Assembly (NCBI GenBank): GCA_003647035.1
Contig: QMMB01000232.1
Location: 1-5,845, forward strand
Length of the DNA: 5,845 nt
From: Deltaproteobacteria bacterium
Lineage (GTDB): Bacteria; Myxococcota_A; Polyangia; Polyangiales; Houyiibacteriaceae
Reading direction: 5' to 3'
Position 1 is the first letter of the stretch, and the number at the start of each line of letters is the position of its first letter. The notes beneath the pieces are model-generated. The model was not told the DNA's origin. It did no database searches and saw nothing but the letters and a program-made list of their open reading frames with translations. Below, piece by piece: positions 1 through 5,845 of this stretch. The translations under genes and the position numbers were made by a program.

Positions 1-522
1 CGCGCTACGTCGAGGGACTGCCGGCTGATGCCTCGGGTCACGCGGATGCTTGGAAGGGCGGTGAGCGGACAAGACCTCGCGGTGTCGCTTCGATCCTGGC
101 AAACCGAAGCGCGTAGGCTCGTCGATGTGTACCGGGGCTACGACCTAGTGCTTACCCCCACGCTTGGGACTCCGCCGGCCTGCATCGGTGACCTCGATCC
201 GCGCGGAGCCGACCTCGTCGCACAAAAGGTCATCGCCGCGTTGGGGTGGAGCGCGCCGCTGGCCAACAAAAAGATCATCGACCAAGCGGCGCAAAGCACG
301 TTCTCGTTCGTGCCTTTTACACCGGTCGCCAACTTCACAGGCCAGCCCTCGATGTCGGTCCCGTTGTATTGGAACGCCGAGGACCTGCCGATCGGCGTCA
401 TGTTCACGGGGCGCCCAGAGGACGAAACCACGATGTTCTCTCTCGCGGCCCAACTCGAGCGCGCGCGCCCCTGGCGGGGGCGGCGGGCGCCCGTCTTCGC
501 TGGAAAGAAAAATAGCCTATAA
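1..522 (+). CDS. Amidase-signature family hydrolase, C-terminal part (5' end outside window)
   Basis: The reading frame is open from the left edge to a TAA at 520-522 and gives 173 residues of a C-terminus. The visible part matches the end of amidase-signature enzymes. 'YDLVLTPTLGTPP' (about residues 47-59) is the usual 'D.LLTPT....P' strand. 'FTPVANFTGQPSMSVPL' (about 107-123) is the conserved 'N.TG.PA.SVP' segment, followed by 'LPIGVMFTGRPEDE' and a final 'AAQLERARPW'. These enzymes hydrolyse amide bonds with a Ser-cisSer-Lys triad, but the triad lies in the N-terminal half and cannot be checked here. The C-terminal wording most resembles the 6-aminohexanoate-cyclic-dimer hydrolase (NylA-like) and general amidase branch rather than the GatA subunit. 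That is a family impression, so the substrate is unassigned. The methionine at 28 is internal, not a start. A possible promoter for the next gene overlaps its stop codon, so it may not share a transcript with the carboxylase genes. Confidence 0.88.
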   Translation, partial: RATSRDCRLMPRVTRMLGRAVSGQDLAVSLRSWQTEARRLVDVYRGYDLVLTPTLGTPPACIGDLDPRGADLVAQKVIAALGWSAPLANKKIIDQAAQSTFSFVPFTPVANFTGQPSMSVPLYWNAEDLPIGVMFTGRPEDETTMFSLAAQLERARPWRGRRAPVFAGKKNSL

Positions 523-523
523 T
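518..523 (+). promoter_or_regulatory. Candidate -10 box (TATAAT) for the acyl-CoA carboxylase operon
   Basis: A perfect TATAAT hexamer overlaps the amidase stop codon and sits in an AT-rich island (about 508-565) that stands out against the GC-rich surroundings. Transcription would start near 530, giving a leader of about 75 bases before the ATG at 604. The -35 match is poor: TTCGCT at 496-501 with a 16-base spacer agrees with TTGACA at only three positions. The promoter is therefore inferred from the -10 box, the base composition and the gene position. Confidence 0.4.
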
Positions 524-543
524 TTCAGTCATATTGAGCTGAT

Positions 544-557
544 TGAATGCTCATTCA
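544..557. promoter_or_regulatory. Palindromic operator candidate, TGAATG-CT-CATTCA
   Basis: A perfect inverted repeat has 6-base arms and a 2-base spacer. Allowing one mismatch extends it to 542-559. It lies just downstream of the candidate -10 box and about 46 bases before the carboxylase start, where a bound repressor would block transcription. Palindromes built from TGAATG/CATTCA arms are typical of TetR-family operators, which often control acyl-CoA and fatty-acid catabolic genes. No TetR gene is visible in the window, so the regulator would be encoded elsewhere. Confidence 0.5.
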
Positions 558-590
558 TTTTTTGGTTGCCGCGAGTCGGCGACACCCTCT

Positions 591-594
591 AGGA
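591..594 (+). promoter_or_regulatory. Ribosome binding site supporting the start at 604
   Basis: AGGA lies 9 bases before the ATG at 604. The alternative in-frame ATG at 547 lies inside the palindrome at 544-557, has no purine-rich site at a proper distance, and would add 19 residues not typical of the family. Confidence 0.5.
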
Positions 595-603
595 TCCTGG
601 GGC

Positions 604-2217
604 ATGTCCGAACAGCGTTATCCCGTTCTGCGTTCAAAGGCCGATACGAAATCCGAGACCTATCGAGCGAACCGCGCGGGCAATCTCGAAGCGTTGCAAG
701 AAGTCGCCGACGCGCTCGCAAAAGCGAACGGCGGCGGCGGCGAGAAGTACGTGAGCCGGCATCTGTCGAGGGGCCGGATCCTGCCGCGTCAGCGCATCGA
801 GATGCTCCTCGATCGTGACAGCTTCTTCTTGGAGATCGCCGCACTCGCGGGGCACGGGATGAGAGGCGAGACGAGCGGAAGCTCGGTCGTCGGTGGTGTC
901 GGCCTCGTCAGTGGCGTCGAATGCTGCTTGCTCGCCAGCGAAGCGACCGTGAAGGGCGGCGCAATCAACCCGACCAGTATGTTGAAAAGCGGCAGGCTTG
1001 CGGAGATCTGCGAGCAGAACCGGTTGCCAGGGATCAGTTGCATCGAATCGGCGGGCGCTGATCTACCGAGGCAGGATCAGATCTTCGTTCCTGGCGGCGC
1101 AGGCTTCCGCCATCTCACGCAGCGCTCCGAAAACAAGATTCCGACCATCTGTCTCGTCTTCGGCAGCTCGACGGCGGGCGGTGCGTATATGCCGGGCATG
1201 AGTGACTACGTGGTGATGGTCAAAGAGCAGGCACAGGTCTATCTTGCTGGGCCTCCGCTAGTGAAGATGGCTACCGGCGAAGAGACCGACCACGAAGAGC
1301 TCGGCGGCGCCGAGATGCACTCTACGATCAGCGGCGTCTCCGACTACCTCGCCGAGGACGAGATGGACGCGATTCGTCTCGGAAGAGAGATCGTCGCGCA
1401 TCTCGAGTGGGAAAAGCAGGGCAGGCTTCGACCCAGGCCCGTCGAAGCGCCGCTTTACGATTCAGGGGAGCTATTGGGAATCGCATCCTCCGATGTGCGG
1501 GTCCCCTTCGATCAACGCGAGGTGATTGCCCGGATCGTCGACGGCTCGCGGTTCAGCGAGTTCAAGCCTCTCTACGGCAAGACGATGCTTTGCGGCTGGG
1601 CCCATATCCACGGGTTTCCTGTCGGTATCATCGCCAACAACGGCACGATCTTCAGTGACAGCGCCAACAAGGGCGCGCAGTTCATCCAGCTCTGCAACAG
1701 CAGTGACGTCCCGCTGGTATTCTTGCAGAACACGACCGGCTTCATGGTCGGCAAACAGTACGAGCAGAACGGGATCATCAAGCACGGTGCCAAGATGATC
1801 AACGCGGTCTCCAACAGTACCGTTCCGGCGATCACCATCATGACCGGGTCGAGCTACGGCGCCGGCAACTACGCGATGATGGGTCGCTCGTATCGTCCGC
1901 GCTTCCTCTTCACGTGGCCCAGCCACAAGATCGCGGTCATGGGTGGCAAGCAGTTGGCCGGCGTGCTGGACATCATTCAGCGCGACGCTGCCAGGAAGAA
2001 GGGCATCGAGGTCGACGAGAAGATGCTCGAGCTCGCCAAGATGATGACCGAGAAGCAGATCGAGGATCAGTCGACCGCGCTTTATGCGACCGCGCGGCTT
2101 TGGGACGATGGCATCATCGACCCCCGAGACACGCGTACGACGATCGCCATCTGCCTGTCGGCCGCTTACAACGCTCCCGTCGAAGGGACCACGTCATGGG
2201 GCGTCTTTCGTCACTGA
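604..2217 (+). CDS. Acyl-CoA carboxylase carboxyltransferase (beta) subunit, MCC/GCC/AccD-like
   Basis: This is the 537-residue carboxyltransferase half of a biotin-dependent acyl-CoA carboxylase; beta subunits of methylcrotonyl-CoA carboxylase are about 535 residues. It would move the carboxyl group from carboxybiotin to an acyl-CoA in the cytoplasm. Two crotonase-like halves are visible. The N-half has 'GGGEKYVSRHLSRGRILPR' (about 44-62), 'ATVKGGAINP' (114-123), 'GADLPRQ' (151-157) and the glycine-rich oxyanion loop 'FGSSTAGGAYMPGMSD' (186-201). The C-half has 'NNGTIFSDSANKGAQFI' (345-361), 'PLVFLQNTTGFMVG' (370-383) and the second oxyanion loop 'GSSYGAGNYAMMGRSY' (415-430). It ends in 'DDGIIDPRDTR' and 'GVFRH'. 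'LPRQ' and 'GGPPLVK/AGPPLVK'-type motifs place it with methylcrotonyl-CoA and geranyl-CoA carboxylases and mycobacterial AccD1/AccD2-like proteins rather than with acetyl-CoA AccD of E. coli type. Substrate specificity is not determined. The biotin-bearing subunit follows after 14 bases, so the two are almost certainly co-transcribed. Confidence 0.93.
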   Translation: MSEQRYPVLRSKADTKSETYRANRAGNLEALQEVADALAKANGGGGEKYVSRHLSRGRILPRQRIEMLLDRDSFFLEIAALAGHGMRGETSGSSVVGGVGLVSGVECCLLASEATVKGGAINPTSMLKSGRLAEICEQNRLPGISCIESAGADLPRQDQIFVPGGAGFRHLTQRSENKIPTICLVFGSSTAGGAYMPGMSDYVVMVKEQAQVYLAGPPLVKMATGEETDHEELGGAEMHSTISGVSDYLAEDEMDAIRLGREIVAHLEWEKQGRLRPRPVEAPLYDSGELLGIASSDVRVPFDQREVIARIVDGSRFSEFKPLYGKTMLCGWAHIHGFPVGIIANNGTIFSDSANKGAQFIQLCNSSDVPLVFLQNTTGFMVGKQYEQNGIIKHGAKMINAVSNSTVPAITIMTGSSYGAGNYAMMGRSYRPRFLFTWPSHKIAVMGGKQLAGVLDIIQRDAARKKGIEVDEKMLELAKMMTEKQIEDQSTALYATARLWDDGIIDPRDTRTTIAICLSAAYNAPVEGTTSWGVFRH

Positions 2218-2221
2218 GGAG
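2216..2221 (+). promoter_or_regulatory. Ribosome binding site (GAGGAG) supporting a TTG start
   Basis: GAGGAG overlaps the stop codon of the upstream carboxyltransferase gene and lies 10 bases before the TTG at 2232. It favours TTG over the in-frame ATG at 2196, although that ATG also has a weaker purine run (AAGGGA, 2183-2188) at a usable distance. Confidence 0.55.
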
Positions 2222-2231
2222 CGAGCGGACG

Positions 2232-4211
2232 TTGAGCATAACGATTCAAAAGGTCCTCGTTGCCAACCGGGGCGAGATTGCCCGTCGCATCATGCGGACT
2301 TGCCGCAAGATGGGAATTGCGACCGTGGCGGTCTACTCCGATGCAGACGCGTCGATGCCGTTCGTCGCCGAGGCGGACGAAGCGGTTCTGCTGGGCCCCG
2401 CCCCGAGCAGCGAGAGCTACCTGTGCATCGACAAGATCCTCGAGGCTGCCGCGCTCACGCACGCCGACGCGATTCACCCCGGGTACGGCTTCTTGGCGGA
2501 GAATGCGGCGTTTGCGGAGGCATGCGGCGAGGCCAACGTCATCTTCATCGGACCCAGCCCCGATGCCATTCGGTCGATGGGCTCGAAGCGCGAAGCCAAG
2601 GCGTTGGTCGAGAAGGCCGGCGTTCCTGTGATTCCCGGATACGACGGTGCGAGCCAAGATCCGAAGGACCTCGCGAAAGAGGCTCTCGAGATCGGTTTCC
2701 CCGTTCTGCTCAAGGCGAGTGCAGGTGGCGGCGGAAAGGGCATGAGACTCGTGCGCGAGGAGGCCGGGCTTCCCGATGCGATCGCGTCCGCCGCGCGTGA
2801 AGCTCAAAGCTCCTTTGGTGATGGCACGCTCTTGGTGGAGAAGTACATCGACGACCCGCGTCACGTCGAGATCCAGATCCTGGGCGACAGCCACGGCAAC
2901 TTGATCCACCTCAACGAGCGAGAGTGCTCGATTCAACGCCGCCACCAGAAGATCATCGAGGAGACGCCTTCGCTGGCACTGGACACCACACTTCGACATG
3001 AGATGGGGGAAGCCGCGGTCGTGTGCGGCAAGGCGATCGGCTATCAGAATGCCGGCACGGTCGAGTTCATCCTTGCTCCTGATCGGAGCTTCTACTTCCT
3101 GGAGGTCAATACGCGCCTGCAGGTTGAGCATCCCGTGACCGAGTTCGTAACCGGGCTCGACCTCGTCGAAGAACAGATCTTGGTCGCCCAGGGCGAGGCG
3201 CTTCGCATGTCGCAAGAGGCGGTCCGTTTTGAAGGCGCAGCCATCGAGGTGCGTCTCTACGCCGAAGATCCGGCGGCGGGTTTTCTTCCACAGAGCGGAA
3301 AGATCGTCGATTGGGACCTACCGCCCGCCGAGGGCTTACGGGTCGACAGCGGCGTCGAAGCCGGCAGCGAGGTGAGCATTCACTATGACCCGATGCTCGC
3401 GAAGATCATCACCTCGGGTGAGAATCGCCCGCTGGCCCTGCAAAGGATGCGGCGCGCGCTGCGCTCGCTGAGCGTGCAAGGCGTGACGACCAACCGCGAG
3501 TTCTTGCTCCGTGTTCTCGAGCACCCTGCGTTCATTGCGGGCGACATCGACACGCACTTCATCGACAAACATCTTCAAGACGAGCTCGGTGATGGGGCGT
3601 CGGAGGCCGACCAGCAACGAGCTGCGATCGCAGCGGCGCTTGCGGACCAGCAACGGCGCGACCGTGAGCGGGTACTGGTGCTCGGCATCCCGTCAGGGTG
3701 GCGAAACAACTATCACACGGCTCAGTCGGTCGAATACGCAGTTGGTGATCGCGAGGTTCGCGTGGAGTATCGCCACCTCGGCGATGACCGGTTCATCGTG
3801 TGGACCGGCGAGGTCGAGCGTGAAGTACGTATCGTCTCCTGGGAGTCACCGGAGCTGACGCTCGAAGAGGGCTCGCACCGATGGCGCGCGCGCATCAGCT
3901 TCGATGGCGACCGGACCTACGTTCATACCTCCCGCTTCAGCGTTGGCCTCCTGCGCAAACCTCGCTTTCCCGACAAGTTGCGGGCAGTTCCCGCCGGCGG
4001 ATGCGTGGCGCCGATGCCAGGCAAAATCGTCGAGCTTCGCGTCGCAGAAGGCGACACGGTGCAGGCCGGGCAGGTACTCATGATCATGGAGGCGATGAAG
4101 ATGGAGCACTCCGTGAACGCGCCGCAAGATGGCACCGTGTCCCAGCTCCTTGTGGTGGCCGGAGATCAGGTGGACGCTGACGCCTTGCTCGGCGTCGTCT
4201 CCGAATCCTGA
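2232..4211 (+). CDS. Acyl-CoA carboxylase biotin carboxylase/biotin carrier (alpha) subunit
   Basis: This 659-residue protein carries all parts of an MCC-type alpha subunit, which is usually 650-680 residues. The N-terminal biotin carboxylase begins 'KVLVANRGEIARRI' (7-20), then 'HPGYGFLAEN' (82-91), the ATP-grasp loop 'GGGGKGM' (165-171, K169), 'ECSIQRRHQK' (231-240) and the active-site segment 'EVNTRLQVEHPVTE' (291-304). Glu291, Asn293 and Arg295 match E. coli AccC Glu288, Asn290 and Arg292, and Arg341 in 'EVRLYAEDP' matches Arg338. A BT-type linker that docks on the beta subunit follows (about 480-580, with 'GIPSGWRN'). The biotinyl domain has 'APMPGKIVELRVAEGD' and the lysine to be biotinylated in 'MEAMKMEH' (K623, 36 residues from the end). 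All expected catalytic residues are present. The start is taken as TTG 2232 because of GAGGAG upstream; an ATG at 2196 would add 12 residues and overlap the previous gene. The open frame extends back to 1914, but that stretch lies inside the carboxyltransferase gene and is not coding in this frame. The stop lies in a hairpin shared with the convergent gene. Confidence 0.94.
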   Translation: MSITIQKVLVANRGEIARRIMRTCRKMGIATVAVYSDADASMPFVAEADEAVLLGPAPSSESYLCIDKILEAAALTHADAIHPGYGFLAENAAFAEACGEANVIFIGPSPDAIRSMGSKREAKALVEKAGVPVIPGYDGASQDPKDLAKEALEIGFPVLLKASAGGGGKGMRLVREEAGLPDAIASAAREAQSSFGDGTLLVEKYIDDPRHVEIQILGDSHGNLIHLNERECSIQRRHQKIIEETPSLALDTTLRHEMGEAAVVCGKAIGYQNAGTVEFILAPDRSFYFLEVNTRLQVEHPVTEFVTGLDLVEEQILVAQGEALRMSQEAVRFEGAAIEVRLYAEDPAAGFLPQSGKIVDWDLPPAEGLRVDSGVEAGSEVSIHYDPMLAKIITSGENRPLALQRMRRALRSLSVQGVTTNREFLLRVLEHPAFIAGDIDTHFIDKHLQDELGDGASEADQQRAAIAAALADQQRRDRERVLVLGIPSGWRNNYHTAQSVEYAVGDREVRVEYRHLGDDRFIVWTGEVEREVRIVSWESPELTLEEGSHRWRARISFDGDRTYVHTSRFSVGLLRKPRFPDKLRAVPAGGCVAPMPGKIVELRVAEGDTVQAGQVLMIMEAMKMEHSVNAPQDGTVSQLLVVAGDQVDADALLGVVSES

Positions 4212-4220
4212 GCCGCTGGC

Positions 4221-4225
<5 letters not shown>
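4207..4225. terminator. Perfect hairpin spanning both convergent stop codons
   Basis: CCTGAGCC-GCT-GGCTCAGG is a perfect 8-bp stem with a 3-base loop. The TGA of the carboxylase alpha subunit (4209-4211) sits in the left arm, and the stop of the di-iron gene (TCA on the + strand, 4221-4223) sits in the right arm. There is no T-run on either side, so it is not a classical intrinsic terminator. The symmetric position at the meeting point of two operons still suggests a bidirectional terminator or 3'-end-protecting hairpin. Confidence 0.55.
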
Positions 4226-5402
<1,177 letters not shown>

Positions 5403-5407
5403 GGCCG

Positions 5408-5417
5408 GTTCCTTCCT
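5408..5417 (-). promoter_or_regulatory. Strong ribosome binding site for the di-iron gene
   Basis: On the minus strand, AAGGAAGGAA ends about 5 bases before the ATG at 5402. It is the best Shine-Dalgarno stretch in the window, fixes the start, and touches the stop codon of the upstream regulator. That fits translation of both from one mRNA, with high output of the di-iron protein. Confidence 0.6.
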
Positions 5418-5845
5418 TAGAGCACGTTGGCGAAGAACTCGCGAATCTTGGTTGAGTGTAATCGCATGATGTAGCGATCGAGGATGGGAACGACCTCCTC
5501 GATCATGATGGCGACGTTTTCGGGCGGCAGCTCGGAAAGCCGCGAAGAAAGTAAGCGCACCTCGTCGTTGAGGAGCGTGGTGATGGCGTCCTGATAGAGC
5601 GCCATGTCCTCCACACCAAAGCCGAGGTCCGGCGTAAACCCCAGCGAGCGAACCTTGCCGAACACTTCGAATATCCACACGCCGGCCTTGGCGATTCGGA
5701 GCGAGCCTTCTGTTCTTGCGCCACCGACCAAGCCGAGCTCGAAGGCGCGCTCGACATCTTCGCGGTCGACTCCGGTTTGCTCCGCGATTTCTACGGACGT
5801 GAGGCTCGGCCTTCGGTCTTCGCTGGTTTTGAGCGATTCCGCGAG
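5417..5845 (-). CDS. Probable MerR-like helix-turn-helix transcriptional regulator (N-terminus outside window)
   Basis: The frame is open from the right edge to TAA at 5419-5417, leaving 142 residues. The visible N-terminal part reads like a DNA-binding helix-turn-helix: 'SLTSVEIAEQTGVDREDVER' (about residues 14-33), with the typical 'EIAEQTGVD' turn. It is followed by 'VWIFEVFGKVRSLGFTPDLG', comparable to the helix-plus-'LGF' segment of MerR proteins. The rest (about 82-142) is predicted helical ('EDMALYQDAITTLLNDEVRL', 'MIEEVVPILDRYIMRL') and looks like an effector or dimer domain. No cysteine cluster for metal sensing is visible, which argues against a metal-responsive MerR. An alternative is the helical regulatory domain found N-terminal to some adenylate cyclases, but the gene ends here without a cyclase domain. 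It probably controls its own operon with the di-iron gene. Its promoter lies beyond the window. Confidence 0.5.
   Translation of the reverse strand, partial: LAESLKTSEDRRPSLTSVEIAEQTGVDREDVERAFELGLVGGARTEGSLRIAKAGVWIFEVFGKVRSLGFTPDLGFGVEDMALYQDAITTLLNDEVRLLSSRLSELPPENVAIMIEEVVPILDRYIMRLHSTKIREFFANVL

Noticed and set aside
547..603. Earlier ATG (547) for the carboxyltransferase
   Set aside because: It lies inside the palindrome, lacks a ribosome binding site, and adds 19 residues not seen in the family. ATG 604 is preferred.
1914..2231. Upstream extension of the alpha-subunit open frame into the carboxyltransferase gene
   Set aside because: It lies wholly within the well-conserved C-terminal half of the carboxyltransferase, and its translation is arginine-rich and unlike any biotin carboxylase N-terminus.
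2211..3215. 334-residue open frame on the minus strand opposite the biotin carboxylase
   Set aside because: It is a mirror of a GC-rich gene with strong codon bias. The opposite strand encodes clear biotin carboxylase motifs across the whole stretch.
5403..5678. N-terminal extension of the di-iron protein frame
   Set aside because: It overlaps the regulator gene in another frame, the translation is low-complexity and His/Arg-rich, and the best ribosome binding site is directly before the ATG at 5402.

Overview
This is a GC-rich, densely packed bacterial segment. G/C-ending codons are strongly preferred, one gene probably starts with TTG, there are Shine-Dalgarno sites, and the largest non-coding gap is about 80 bases. 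The protein types (an MCC-like acyl-CoA carboxylase pair, a ferritin-like di-iron protein, a MerR-like regulator, an amidase) fit a free-living heterotroph of a high-GC lineage such as Actinomycetota, Myxococcota or a related uncultured group. The sequence alone does not settle which. No RNA gene, mobile element or CRISPR array was seen.

Left half, + strand. The window opens inside the C-terminal part of an amidase-signature hydrolase (1-522). An AT-rich gap of 81 bases follows. It holds a perfect TATAAT hexamer overlapping the amidase stop and a 6-2-6 palindrome, TGAATG-CT-CATTCA, that looks like a TetR-type operator. Next comes a two-gene operon for a biotin-dependent acyl-CoA carboxylase: the carboxyltransferase (beta) subunit (604-2217) and, 14 bases on, the biotin carboxylase/biotin carrier (alpha) subunit (2232-4211). 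Together they would form one enzyme. ATP and bicarbonate carboxylate the biotin on the alpha subunit, and the beta subunit passes the carboxyl group to an acyl-CoA. The family resemblance is to methylcrotonyl-CoA, geranyl-CoA and mycobacterial AccA/AccD carboxylases of branched-chain amino acid, terpenoid or odd acyl-CoA breakdown. The exact substrate cannot be read from this window.

Right half, - strand. A convergent pair reads leftward: a partial MerR-like regulator (from the right edge to 5417) and, 14 bases downstream behind a very strong ribosome binding site, a 393-residue ferritin-like di-iron protein (5402-4221) with a complete six-ligand iron-binding set. Its function is unknown. An oxygen-using oxidase, desaturase or N-oxygenase is more likely than iron storage.

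The two transcription units meet tail to tail with only 9 bases between the stop codons. Both stops lie inside one perfect hairpin (8-bp stem, 3-base loop), which could serve both strands. The window is mainly metabolic. The least explained parts are the di-iron protein with its regulator, the operator in front of the carboxylase operon, and the shared stop-codon hairpin.
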